A stretch of 64,000 bases of DNA, from contig NZ_QUNG01000004.1 of NCBI RefSeq assembly GCF_003387375.1, positions 186,001 to 250,000 on the forward strand. The letters run 5' to 3'. Shown one piece after another: positions 1 to 8,192 of the stretch (positions are counted from its first letter, which is position 1; each line of letters opens with the position of its first letter). The position numbers were made by a program, and so were the translations under genes. The notes under the pieces were generated by a model. The model saw nothing but the letters and a program-made list of their open reading frames with translations, was not told the origin of the DNA and made no database searches. The DNA comes from Marinomonas pollencensis (GTDB taxonomy: Bacteria; Pseudomonadota; Gammaproteobacteria; Pseudomonadales; Marinomonadaceae).

Positions 1-905
1 TTTTTTGGTTTTTACTGATTGCCGTCGGTTTTGCTCTGGCAGTACAGGCGCATTTTGTGCGACCTGAATACTTTTCCAACCCTTCGTTGTTCCCAACTTG
101 GCCAGTATTTGATTTCCAAAAAGCCTTGTTGCTGTTCGAGCTCTCTATGGCGCTTGTCTTAGCCCCTAAAGTGTATGGTTGGTTAAGCGCTATGGTGCAT
201 CCCAAACGCTGCCTTGCATTTGGTGGCCCCATTTTACTGACACTCGATACGCTATTAGAAGTGCTGCTCTCTGCACTATACGCGCCTATTTTGATGTTCT
301 CGCAATTTTTGGTTGTGTTTGATGTATTAAAAGGACGCGATAGTGGCTGGAAGCCTCAGTCTCGAGATGATGGTGCAACACCTTGGAAGACCGTGGCTCG
401 CGCGCACTTATCCCACACCCTTCTCGGTGCTGGCTTGGCGGCTGGCGCCTTGTTCCTAAGCCTTGAACTTTTCTACTGGTCCTTACCGATAACCATAGGC
501 TTGGTGTTTTCAATTCCACTATCTTGGTTAAGTGGTGGGGAAAAGCGAGGTAACCTTTTATCCAAATGCATGTTACTTCGTGCATCTCAAGAAAAGCGCC
601 CAACCGGCATCGTTAAACGACTAAACGATAAACAAGCGCAAGTGACTCAAGACGATTTCCCAGTCACTCAACCTGCATTACAGCGCTTTGTTCAGGATGT
701 CGATTTTTACCACTGGTATCTTGCCCAGCTGCCCGAAGAAGAAGAAAACACCCTGTGTCGCAGTCGCATTTGTGCTGAATGGCAAATTGATAAAAGCGCG
801 AATTTGGAGCAACTCACTGAACACCTTCAAGAAAGCGAGTGCTTGGCCATTTTGAAACATAAGTCTTTGATGCTAGCGATGGGGAAATACCTGCCACAGC
901 ACTAA
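1..905 (+). CDS. opgH: Glucans biosynthesis glucosyltransferase H, C-terminal part
   Basis: This is the 3' portion of a gene entering from the left edge; the frame is open from base 3 with no start in view. OpgH (MdoH) is the inner-membrane glucosyltransferase that makes the beta-1,2 glucan backbone of osmoregulated periplasmic glucans from UDP-glucose. The visible ~300 residues hold hydrophobic segments, the loop around VFDVLKGRDSGWKPQSRDDG typical of the OpgH C-terminal membrane domain, and a hydrophilic tail. The catalytic GT2 domain lies outside the window. opgG is normally upstream, out of view. The identification rests on recalled family similarity. Confidence 0.85.
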   Translation, partial: FWFLLIAVGFALAVQAHFVRPEYFSNPSLFPTWPVFDFQKALLLFELSMALVLAPKVYGWLSAMVHPKRCLAFGGPILLTLDTLLEVLLSALYAPILMFSQFLVVFDVLKGRDSGWKPQSRDDGATPWKTVARAHLSHTLLGAGLAAGALFLSLELFYWSLPITIGLVFSIPLSWLSGGEKRGNLLSKCMLLRASQEKRPTGIVKRLNDKQAQVTQDDFPVTQPALQRFVQDVDFYHWYLAQLPEEEENTLCRSRICAEWQIDKSANLEQLTEHLQESECLAILKHKSLMLAMGKYLPQH

Positions 906-913
906 CCTACCTC

Positions 914-939
914 TGTGGACGAGCAAGCTCTCGTCCACA
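914..939. terminator. Perfect inverted repeat after opgH
   Basis: A 10-bp perfect stem (TGTGGACGAG at 914-923 with its complement at 930-939) around a 6-nt loop lies 9 bp after the opgH stop. No clean T-run follows, so it is either a weak terminator or a transcript-end stabiliser. The rest of the gap, to the rluF stop at 1184, shows no convincing gene. Confidence 0.4.
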
Positions 940-1183
940 ATCCTTTAGCGCTTTCTTATTGGTTGCCGCCGTCTTATTTCCGCTAAACCAACCTTGCTTC
1001 AAGGCGCTGTCTCCTATTGCTTTAGTGGACTTTTAGTCAAAGCAATCGGTAAGCAGAAGCTTCATCCGACTCCCCACCAAAGTGGTCTTTTTAGTCCGCT
1101 ATATGGCGGCTCTGCACGACTTAAAACTGCCCGCTCGTCGCGACAGCAACCCCAGAGGCAAAACAGCAGCAACAAAAAAGAGG

Positions 1184-2206
1184 TTAGCGAGACGCCCTTG
1201 GCTTACGTGGATTGCCCTTAACATTTGGCTTTGACCCTGTAGGTCGAGAGCCTGCGGGCTTAGGTCTTTGACCAGGTCTTCCCCCTTTAGCAGGGCCATT
1301 CTCCCCAGGTCGCTTATGTTTGGTGTTCGGAGTGTTAGAAGCACCATTAGGACGGTACGGCTTACCGCCTGGTTTGCCACGAGCCGGCGAGGCCCCTGAT
1401 TTCGCGCGCGGGGCTGGGGTTTTCTTCGCTTTGTGGGGGGCTTTTTTCCCCTGTTTGACTGGTTTGGTATTGTCCGCCTCAGAAGAAGAATCCTCGATGG
1501 CCTTCGACAACAGTTCTATTTCTTTTTGCGTAAAATCACGCCATTCACCCACCGGCAAACCTTTTAAACCAATGTGCATAATGCGAATGCGCTCAAGCTT
1601 CACCACTTCGTAACCAAAATGCTCGGCCATACGGCGAATCTGACGATTCAAGCCCTGTACCAGAGTGATTCGAAACACATTATTAGACTCTTTGGAGACT
1701 TGGCATTTCTTGGTCATAGTACCCAAAATAGGCACACCATTTGCCATGCCTTTAATGAAATCCTCGGTAATAGGCTTGTTCACCGTCACTAGGTATTCTT
1801 TTTCATGGTTGTTACCAGCACGCAACACCTTGTTCACCAGGTCACCGTTGTTGGTCAAAAAAATCAGACCTTGGGAGTCTTTATCAAGACGACCAATCGG
1901 AAATATGCGCACACCGTGTTTAACAAAATCGACGATATTATTGCGCTCAGCACTTTCAGTGGTGCTGACAATACCAACAGGCTTATTTAAGGCAATCAAG
2001 ACAAAGTCTTCTGCATCTTGAGGTTCTATCAATTGCCCATTTACGCGCACCGTATCGCCCGGCGCGACTTGATCACCTATTTTTGCTCGCTTGCCATTAA
2101 TAAACACATTACCTTGTTCGATAAAGCGATCGGCGTCCCGGCGGGAGCAAATACCACTTTCGCTAATGTATTTATTTAATCGGATTGTGTTAGAAAGATT
2201 CAGCAT
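1184..2206 (-). CDS. rluF: 23S rRNA pseudouridine(2604) synthase
   Basis: RluF isomerises a uridine of 23S rRNA to pseudouridine. Residues 8-55 form an S4 RNA-binding domain. The catalytic motif [10 protein letters not shown] spans residues 105-114 with the nucleophile Asp108. The later TKKCQV...[14 protein letters not shown] region is characteristic of RluF rather than RluB or RluE. After about residue 240 the protein continues with roughly 100 residues rich in Lys, Pro, Gly and Arg, a probably disordered basic tail that may add RNA affinity. The ATG start at 2206 sits directly before the S4 domain. The gene converges on opgH and diverges from apbE. Confidence 0.9.
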   Translation of the reverse strand: MLNLSNTIRLNKYISESGICSRRDADRFIEQGNVFINGKRAKIGDQVAPGDTVRVNGQLIEPQDAEDFVLIALNKPVGIVSTTESAERNNIVDFVKHGVRIFPIGRLDKDSQGLIFLTNNGDLVNKVLRAGNNHEKEYLVTVNKPITEDFIKGMANGVPILGTMTKKCQVSKESNNVFRITLVQGLNRQIRRMAEHFGYEVVKLERIRIMHIGLKGLPVGEWRDFTQKEIELLSKAIEDSSSEADNTKPVKQGKKAPHKAKKTPAPRAKSGASPARGKPGGKPYRPNGASNTPNTKHKRPGENGPAKGGRPGQRPKPAGSRPTGSKPNVKGNPRKPRASR

Positions 2207-2543
2207 AAATAGTTGTCTTATAAATTCTTAATGTTCACGGTGAAGGGGCTTAAAGCAACGCCAATACAATACGCACCACAGTTTAACAGCGCATTGGGAA
2301 GAGATAAAATTTGCCCTGAGATTATAAGGGATTGAGCGCGAATAAACTGTATAAAAGCTCGAAAAAGATAGATTTTCATCCTCTATAAGATCAAACAACA
2401 CCTTACTTCAGCTAATTTAAAAAGCGCTCTAACCCGCTACTGTATCTCCCTCATAAAGCCACACGCCCCCTTCCACAGTGGAGTTACGCTAAGGCTATTG
2501 GTAAACTGCGCGCAGATTTTATTTTGAATGGACCTTTCATTTC
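2207..2543. other. 337-bp intergenic region between rluF and apbE
   Basis: This stretch separates the divergently transcribed rluF and apbE, so it must hold both promoters. It is AT-rich in the middle (about 2320-2400). I found no -35/-10 pair I would defend, no strong hairpin and no ORF with a ribosome binding site. Confidence 0.5.
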
Positions 2544-3623
2544 ATGCTTACAGCAATCAAATCACAACTTTCTTTGCCAGCCGTGCTGCGCTTTGGCACC
2601 TTGTCTCTCGCCAGCGCATTGATTTTGACTGGCTGTAGCCAGCCACCAAAGATAGAAAAAGTAGAAGGCTATGCCCAAGGCACCACCTACCACATCAGTT
2701 TTTGGTCTGATCCCTCTGTGCCAGTTGCGGACATCAAAAGCCGCTTTAACAATACCCTAGCCCAGATCGATAAAGAGCTTTCCACATGGCGAAATGACTC
2801 TTACATCTCAGAGTTTAATCACAGCAGCTCTACCGCATGGCAGCCAGCATCCCAGGATTTTATAGAGCTCGTTCACATCGCCAAAGACATTAATCAAAAA
2901 TCAGGGGGTTGCTACGATCCAACCATAGGCCCCCTATTTGACTTATGGGGTTTCAAAAAAGAATCTCTTCATGTGCCGAGCGCACAAGAGCTGGTTGCAA
3001 CAAAAGCAGAGCTTGGCATGGACAAGCTTGAAGTTGACGATGCTGGCAAACGCATTCGAAAAACGATCCCCAGCCTACAGGTCGATTTCTCCTCTATGGG
3101 CGAAGGCTATACCATTCGTAAGTTGAGCCAAGTTCTAGAAGCCAACGGGGTAAATAATTACTTGGTGGAGTTTGGTGGCGACATGAAAATCAAAGGCCAC
3201 AAACCTAATGGGGATAAATGGCGTGTCGCGGTAGAACGTCCGGTATCAGACAATGGCAATCCAACCCCTTATCAAATTGTCACCATTCATGATGAAAGTG
3301 GCGTATCTCTTGATACTTCAGGAACCTACCACCACTATTTTGATGATAATGGCAAAGAGTACTCACACATACTCAACCCTATTACCGGCCAGCCTGTTAG
3401 TCATGATTTGGTCTCAGCCTCCGTCTTTGGCACCGACCCTAGAGTCAGTGATGCCTGGGCAACCACCATGTTGTGCTTGGGGCAAAAAGAAGGTGCTAAG
3501 ATCGCTCAAAAAGAGAACTTAGAAGTCTTCTTTATCGAAAACAAGCAAGGCAAGCTGGTCAATTCCACTAGCCAAACACTTGCAGACTCTAGCCGAGTAA
3601 CCTTCGAAAGCAATAAAAAATAG
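2544..3623 (+). CDS. apbE: FAD:protein FMN transferase, lipoprotein
   Basis: ApbE covalently attaches FMN, taken from FAD, to a threonine in targets such as the NqrB/NqrC and RnfG/RnfD subunits, and acts in the periplasm. The N-terminus is a lipoprotein signal with lipobox LTGC (Cys31), so the enzyme should be membrane-anchored. Family landmarks are GTTYHISFW near residue 46, the CYDPTIGPLFDLWGF segment, DFSSMGEGY, the EFGGD motif, and SHILNPITGQP near the C-terminus. Its length (359 aa) is normal. No nqr or rnf genes are adjacent in this window, so the targets lie elsewhere. A strong terminator follows. Confidence 0.93.
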   Translation: MLTAIKSQLSLPAVLRFGTLSLASALILTGCSQPPKIEKVEGYAQGTTYHISFWSDPSVPVADIKSRFNNTLAQIDKELSTWRNDSYISEFNHSSSTAWQPASQDFIELVHIAKDINQKSGGCYDPTIGPLFDLWGFKKESLHVPSAQELVATKAELGMDKLEVDDAGKRIRKTIPSLQVDFSSMGEGYTIRKLSQVLEANGVNNYLVEFGGDMKIKGHKPNGDKWRVAVERPVSDNGNPTPYQIVTIHDESGVSLDTSGTYHHYFDDNGKEYSHILNPITGQPVSHDLVSASVFGTDPRVSDAWATTMLCLGQKEGAKIAQKENLEVFFIENKQGKLVNSTSQTLADSSRVTFESNKK

Positions 3624-3658
3624 ACCATTTGAACGTCTTCGCGCAGCAACAAGCGCAC

Positions 3659-3690
3659 AAAAAAATGGCCGCATAATGCGGCCATTTTTA
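3659..3690. terminator. Bidirectional terminator between apbE and nadE
   Basis: A hairpin built on ATGGCCGCAT and its complement (about 3665-3685) is flanked by A-runs on the left and T-runs on the right. It can therefore stop both the apbE transcript and the convergent nadE transcript. Confidence 0.85.
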
Positions 3691-3714
3691 CGACTAGACG
3701 ATAACGCTCATCGC

Positions 3715-5352
3715 TTATTCACCAATATGCCAACCATTGGTAATCGGATAACGACGGTCACGGCCAAAGCCACGCCCTGTTACGCGCACACCTGTTGGCG
3801 CTTGGCGGCGCTTGTATTCGTTGACATCCACTAGGCGCAACACACGGTACACGGTTTCTCGATCGAATTGATTCGTCGCCAATATTGCTTCGGCGCTCAT
3901 ATCCTGCTCTATGTACATGCGTAAGATTTCATCCAACACGTCATAGCTAGGCAATGAATCCTCATCTTTTTGATCCGGTGCCAGCTCCGCGGATGGTGGT
4001 CGCGTGATAACCCGCTCAGGAATCACATAACCTAAAGTATTACGGTAACGACACAGTTTAAACACCAAGGTTTTAAACACGTCTTTAAGCACTGAGTAAC
4101 CGCCAACCATATCACCGTACAAGGTGGCATAGCCCACCGCCATTTCGCTCTTATTACCGGTTGTCAGTACCATTAGGCCTTTTTTGTTCGACATCGCCAT
4201 TAACATAACACCACGAGTACGCGCCTGAAGGTTCTCTTCTGTGGTGTCTTTACCCAGCCCTTCAAACTCTGGTGCTAACACATCACTAAAGGCGGAGACC
4301 ATGGGCTCAATCGGCAATACACTGTATTTTACGCCTAACAAATTGGCTTCTTCTTCTGCATCATGCAAGCTGATCGACGAGGTATAGGTGTATGGCATCA
4401 TCACCGCTTGCACACGATCAGCACCTATTGCATCCACTGCAACAGCCAAGGACAAGGCAGAATCAATACCGCCACTTAAGCCTAATACGATGCCTTTAAA
4501 GCGATTTTTTTCAATATAGTCTCGTAAACCTAACACCATGGCTTGATAAACGCTGGCCTCAACGTCTAATGCTGGTGCTATGCTACCGGTAACCGGCTCA
4601 ACTTTGTTAGGCTGACTGTCGTCTACTATCATGTCAACGCAATACAAACCGGACTCAAACCAAGGCGCTTGGAAGACTTTCTCGCCTTTTGCATTAACCA
4701 CAAAAGAGCCGCCTTCATAGACTAACTCATCTTGCGCCCCCATATAATTCACATACACAATCGGCAGGCTGACTTGCGTCGCGCGCTGATGTAATAGGGC
4801 TTCTCGCTCGCCCATTTTTTCAATGTGGTAAGGCGAAGCATTAAGATTAAGGATCAGCTCTGCACCGGCTGCTTTTGCTTGTGCAATTGGCTCTGGGTGC
4901 CAGATGTCTTCACAAATACTTAGCCCGACTGTTACCCCTTTAATCTGCAAAATACCCGCTTCACGGCCTTCACTGAAGTAACGCTTATCATCAAACACCA
5001 AGAAATTAGGCAGTTTTTGCTTAGCGTATTCCGCCAGCATAGCGCCTTGATAGAGAACCCCAGCGCAGTTAAATAGCTCCCCGTCAATACGTCTTGGGTA
5101 GCCGACGACAACATAAATGTCATGAACCTCATCTAGAATCCGCTGTAACGCAGATTCAATACGCGGGTCTAAACTGGGGCGCAATAATAAATCTTCTGGT
5201 GGATAGCCTGTTAAGGTCAATTCAGGAAAAACAATCACATCCGCCTGCTCATTGTCTCGGGCTGTGTGTGCCGCGTCGATCACAGATTGTGTGTTTTTGG
5301 CTATGTCGCCGACCAGCATATCCAGCTGGGCCATTGCTACTCGTAATGTCAT
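3715..5352 (-). CDS. nadE: Glutamine-dependent NAD+ synthase
   Basis: This enzyme performs the last step of NAD synthesis, amidating nicotinic acid adenine dinucleotide with ATP and ammonia released from glutamine. Residues 1-260 are a nitrilase-fold glutaminase with the catalytic triad Glu44 (FPELTLTGYPPED), Lys113 and Cys147 (SICEDIWH). Residues 265-545 are the synthetase, with the PP-loop SGGIDS at 293-298 and TTGNKSE further on. The 545-aa length fits the two-domain bacterial form. It is convergent with apbE and divergent from the small gene at 5426, with 73 bp between starts. Confidence 0.95.
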   Translation of the reverse strand: MTLRVAMAQLDMLVGDIAKNTQSVIDAAHTARDNEQADVIVFPELTLTGYPPEDLLLRPSLDPRIESALQRILDEVHDIYVVVGYPRRIDGELFNCAGVLYQGAMLAEYAKQKLPNFLVFDDKRYFSEGREAGILQIKGVTVGLSICEDIWHPEPIAQAKAAGAELILNLNASPYHIEKMGEREALLHQRATQVSLPIVYVNYMGAQDELVYEGGSFVVNAKGEKVFQAPWFESGLYCVDMIVDDSQPNKVEPVTGSIAPALDVEASVYQAMVLGLRDYIEKNRFKGIVLGLSGGIDSALSLAVAVDAIGADRVQAVMMPYTYTSSISLHDAEEEANLLGVKYSVLPIEPMVSAFSDVLAPEFEGLGKDTTEENLQARTRGVMLMAMSNKKGLMVLTTGNKSEMAVGYATLYGDMVGGYSVLKDVFKTLVFKLCRYRNTLGYVIPERVITRPPSAELAPDQKDEDSLPSYDVLDEILRMYIEQDMSAEAILATNQFDRETVYRVLRLVDVNEYKRRQAPTGVRVTGRGFGRDRRYPITNGWHIGE

Positions 5353-5425
5353 ACAGTTGCTATCTCGTTAACTCTGTTAGAATATGCCCTTTATTGTCTG
5401 GAATTCCCTAACCTAGGTAAAGTAT

Positions 5426-5689
5426 ATGATCGTCCGATTGATCGTTTTTATTGCTATTTTCGCAATTGGCTGGTGGTTATACCGCCAAGTTGTCGCTTTT
5501 CAACGTACAAAGCTCTCAAACAAGCCCGATTCGGCGGCCAACAATGCCCAGCCAAAGAATCAGGAAAACATGGTACGCTGCAAACAGTGCAATATTCATA
5601 TCCCGAAATCCCATGCTATCCATGATCAAGATGCCAATGCTTTTTGCAGTAAAGAGCACTTACAAGCGTTTCATAAAGAGTCGCCATAA
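5426..5689 (+). CDS. Small membrane protein with zinc-finger-like motif (PP0621-like)
   Basis: This 87-residue protein has one N-terminal membrane helix (residues 1-20), a short polar linker, and a C-terminal Cys cluster (Cys52, Cys55, Cys74, with His63 or His78 as possible fourth ligand) resembling a minimal treble-clef zinc finger. I recognise it as similar to the uncharacterised PP0621 family of gammaproteobacteria; the function is unknown. Its stop codon lies next to the decayed copy of the neighbouring pilin gene tail. Confidence 0.65.
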   Translation: MIVRLIVFIAIFAIGWWLYRQVVAFQRTKLSNKPDSAANNAQPKNQENMVRCKQCNIHIPKSHAIHDQDANAFCSKEHLQAFHKESP

Positions 5690-6003
5690 CGACGCATCAA
5701 CGACCTGAATAAAGCCACTCCCTGTCAGCCGAGCTTGTTGCCACCACCAGCAATAATCTTATGGCTGACTCTTGAGGTTATATAATGGGCGCATAATCGG
5801 TAAAAAAGCCCTTCTTCTCTAGCAACGCGCTATAAGAAAGAGTCGTCATGATGACGCATCAACGACCTGAATAAAGCCACGCCCTGTCAGCCGAGCTTGT
5901 TGCCACCACCAGCAATAATCTTGCTGCTGATAGCGAGCACATAACCGGTAAAAATAGTCTCCTTCTGTATCAACATAATAGCGCCAAATATACGTCAGTG
6001 TTG
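5680..6003. repeat. Imperfect tandem duplication of a pilin gene 3' end (162-bp offset)
   Basis: The segment starting near 5680 is repeated 162 bp downstream, starting near 5842. About 70 bp (5691-5760 against 5853-5922) are almost identical, differing by single substitutions; homology then fades with indels. The downstream copy is the 3' end of the intact minor-pilin gene at 5846-6301. The upstream copy is a relic. Confidence 0.85.
5690..5845 (-). pseudogene. Relic of the minor-pilin C-terminus
   Basis: On the minus strand this stretch still encodes pieces of the neighbouring pilin-like protein: FYRLCAHY (matching FYRLCARY) and, after an indel shifts the frame, DYCWWWQQARLTGSGFIQVV (matching its C-terminus with a single Arg-to-Ser change). 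No start or full reading frame remains. It is best read as leftover from a tandem duplication. Confidence 0.8.
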
Positions 6004-6301
6004 CATCCTCATGATGCCAATTGCGACTGTCGTTAGCATAGGCGTTCGTGGTCAGCTGACAGAATCCGCTGCATTGGCTTTGGCTGGCTTGAGCGAACAC
6101 CACAGGCGCAACAACCGCTTGCTCAAAGGCCAGCCATAGTTGCTGATTTTGATTCAGCTCCTGTAGTGTGGAGCGCAATAAAAAACGTGCTTCTAATCTT
6201 TGCTGATAGGCCACTGAGAGCCCCGCCACTGTCATTAGCAAAAGTAAAATAGGCACCGACACCCAGCCTCGCAATAAACTAGGCTTTATCATCTTCTTCA
6301 A
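5846..6301 (-). CDS. PilX/YgdB-like minor pilin
   Basis: Fourth gene of the minor-pilin operon. The N-terminus has a short basic leader, then GW and a hydrophobic helix (about residues 12-31), as in type IV pilins, but Pro stands where pilins carry Glu at position +5. Loss of Glu5 is also typical of the tip pseudopilin GspK. The remaining ~115 residues are soluble, with Cys pairs (CSGFC) and a Trp-rich stretch near the end. The start is uncertain: a TTG at 6301 overlaps the upstream stop by 4 bp, while an ATG lies at 6292. The tail is partly duplicated just downstream. Confidence 0.65.
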   Translation of the reverse strand: MKKMIKPSLLRGWVSVPILLLLMTVAGLSVAYQQRLEARFLLRSTLQELNQNQQLWLAFEQAVVAPVVFAQASQSQCSGFCQLTTNAYANDSRNWHHEDATLTYIWRYYVDTEGDYFYRLCARYQQQDYCWWWQQARLTGRGFIQVVDASS

Positions 6302-7194
6302 CCAAAACCATTGAGCACAATAACCTGCTTAGCCACACCCTGACAGGGAGCAAGGTATTGCCAACGTTCACCTCGTAATGTGTTATAAACCTGAGTTTGA
6401 GGTGGCTGCGTCGCCGCTTGGCAAGGAGACAATTGATACAAATACTCTACCCATAACGCCCGTACCTTAGTTAATGAATAAGTGCCATAACGTGCATCAA
6501 TGGTATCCACCAAACCGTCTTGATTTTCATCCAATAAAGGTGAAATAGCCAAGGCCATTAGCCCCGCCCATAACTCCAAAGAGTTACCACTTAACTGAGG
6601 CGTTCGCCAGAAAGCGGGCTGGCCATTTTTACCTTCCCCTGCGTACCAATAAAAAGCCTGCTGGCTTTCAAGGAATGCGGTTTGACCAAGCATATCCTGA
6701 TCGAGCAGATTTAGGGTGAAGGATTGCCCGTTCGCTTGTGCCACCTGGGTCTGTTCACTGGTATGACAACTGGCCACTCGCACCCAATCTCCAGCACTTA
6801 AATCACAATGATTAGCACTAACGAGCGGGCTATTTACAGTCCCTAAAGACACACGACAAGCGCCATAATCTACCGCTTCTAGCCAGTCCGACTGCGGCAC
6901 GAGTGAACGCTGGGATAAACGTGCAGGAGGCTCATCTGCTGTGCCTATGGTTAGGCTCAGACCAGTATCAAGATAACAAGCGGCGGGCAACAATCGCGAC
7001 CAATGCGCCTCAAACTGCGACGCCAATGCTATTTGAAATTTTGACTGATCAAGATACGTCAGCGCGACGCCATGTCGTTGTTGCAGCTGCCAAAGAGGTG
7101 CAATTAGCAAAGGTAAGATAATGGCTAATAGCGCACACACCAGCATCAGTTCCAATAATAAACCACCGCGCAACGTGGCCCGCTGGTTATTCAT
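6298..7194 (-). CDS. PilW/PpdB-like minor pilin
   Basis: Third gene of the operon, about 298 residues. I chose the ATG at 7194, which overlaps the upstream stop by 8 bp and places the pilin leader (MNNQRATLRGG) directly before the hydrophobic helix LLLELMLVCALLAI; a longer upstream frame exists but would bury the signal. Gly rather than Phe occupies position +1 after the predicted cleavage. The large C-terminal domain with scattered Cys fits PilW-type minor pilins, which help start pilus or pseudopilus assembly in the inner membrane. Confidence 0.7.
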   Translation of the reverse strand: MNNQRATLRGGLLLELMLVCALLAIILPLLIAPLWQLQQRHGVALTYLDQSKFQIALASQFEAHWSRLLPAACYLDTGLSLTIGTADEPPARLSQRSLVPQSDWLEAVDYGACRVSLGTVNSPLVSANHCDLSAGDWVRVASCHTSEQTQVAQANGQSFTLNLLDQDMLGQTAFLESQQAFYWYAGEGKNGQPAFWRTPQLSGNSLELWAGLMALAISPLLDENQDGLVDTIDARYGTYSLTKVRALWVEYLYQLSPCQAATQPPQTQVYNTLRGERWQYLAPCQGVAKQVIVLNGFG

Positions 7195-7546
7195 CCTGAC
7201 GTACCATAGATTGCACCTTAGGCGAAACCTCATACTGGGCAGCACGAAACCACACCCGTAACTCAGCGCCTGTGCAGGGTTGACACTCTGGATAACTGCC
7301 ATGCTGTGTCGAATACTCACTGCTTAACCAGCTCCCTGAGCCAGTAAGCTGAACCATTAAGGCTTGCTTGTTTTGATTCTGCTCTAGGTTAGCTGCCTGC
7401 TGCCCTTGATGAATAGTCTGCCACTGATTAGCCGATTGTCGCTGCACCAAATGCAGTACCACCGACAGTAATATCAGCGCCAGCAAAATCTCTAAAGTGA
7501 TCCACCCTCCCATCAAAGTAGACCCTACAGAACCATGATGTTTCAT
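7187..7546 (-). CDS. PilV/PpdC-like minor pilin
   Basis: Second gene of the operon, about 119 residues. The leader ends in GG and is followed by WITLEILLALILLSVVLHL, a class III pilin helix with Glu at +5 and an unusual Trp at +1. The ATG at 7546 overlaps the previous gene's TGA by 4 bp (ATGA) and has a GGGG ribosome site; a GTG at 7552 is possible but less likely. The short soluble domain has a Cys pair (CQPC). Such proteins are processed by PilD and form part of the pilus tip complex. Confidence 0.65.
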   Translation of the reverse strand: MKHHGSVGSTLMGGWITLEILLALILLSVVLHLVQRQSANQWQTIHQGQQAANLEQNQNKQALMVQLTGSGSWLSSEYSTQHGSYPECQPCTGAELRVWFRAAQYEVSPKVQSMVRQDE

Positions 7547-8052
7547 GAGCACGCCCCATCACTGTCTTCTGTCGCCACCACATCGGCACCATAAAAGCGA
7601 CCACTTTGATTAATCACCAAACGAGTATGCCAGCCAAGATAACAAAATAAGAAAGTGCCATTTTGGTAGCCGGATAGGCCATTAGGAAGGAAAGTTATAC
7701 GGGATTTATTGGCCGGAAAACCTTGCCAGACAATGCTGACATCGTGCTCAAACGTCACCCTTCGATACAAGCCACCGTAAGACTCTGGCTGCATTACGAC
7801 AAAGCCGTCTGACCAGTTCCCCTGACAATCGACGCCACCACAAACATAACTGCTGTCGCCTGATTGTATGGCCAGTAAACGAGCCTCCTGAAGCGCATTA
7901 CTCAGGTTTTTAACGTCTTCTAATAGAATGGCTTTATGCTGGCTCGTTTGTGCGTGCTGAATAATCACTCCCGAGCTAACCAACGCTAAAAAACTTAAAA
8001 TAGCGAGTACACACATCACTTCAAGGAGTGAAAAGCCTTTTTTGTTTTGCAT
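7543..8052 (-). CDS. FimT/GspH-like minor pilin
   Basis: First gene of the minor-pilin operon, 169 residues. It has a textbook prepilin signal (KKGFSLLEVM) cleaved between Gly and Phe, Glu at +5, a hydrophobic helix to about residue 30, and a GspH/FimT-type beta-rich domain with Cys pairs. The ATG at 8052 is preceded by a near-perfect AAGGAGG ribosome site, so it leads the operon. Gene order (GspH-like, PilV-like, PilW-like, PilX-like) recalls ppdA-ppdB-ygdB-ppdC of enterics and the fimT-pilVWX clusters. The assembly machinery itself is not in the window. Confidence 0.8.
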   Translation of the reverse strand: MQNKKGFSLLEVMCVLAILSFLALVSSGVIIQHAQTSQHKAILLEDVKNLSNALQEARLLAIQSGDSSYVCGGVDCQGNWSDGFVVMQPESYGGLYRRVTFEHDVSIVWQGFPANKSRITFLPNGLSGYQNGTFLFCYLGWHTRLVINQSGRFYGADVVATEDSDGACS

Positions 8053-8192
8053 AGAAACCTCCTTATTCCTAGCCTTTTATGATCAGCCAACAGGCTGCAT
8101 TCAGGGACGTATCACACACCATCCATAGTGTATTTGCGCCGTCTCTGCTGCGGCTGTTGTTTACTTATTACAGTTCACCTTTGCGTAAAAAT

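Noticed and set aside
994..1221. A plus-strand ORF of 75 codons downstream of opgH
   Set aside because: No ribosome site, no family resemblance, and its 3' part overlaps the rluF tail, whose basic low-complexity coding produces open frames by chance.
7195..7320. Longer 5' extension of the PilW-like gene
   Set aside because: It would bury the prepilin leader 42 residues inside the protein; ATG 7194 with translational overlap is better.
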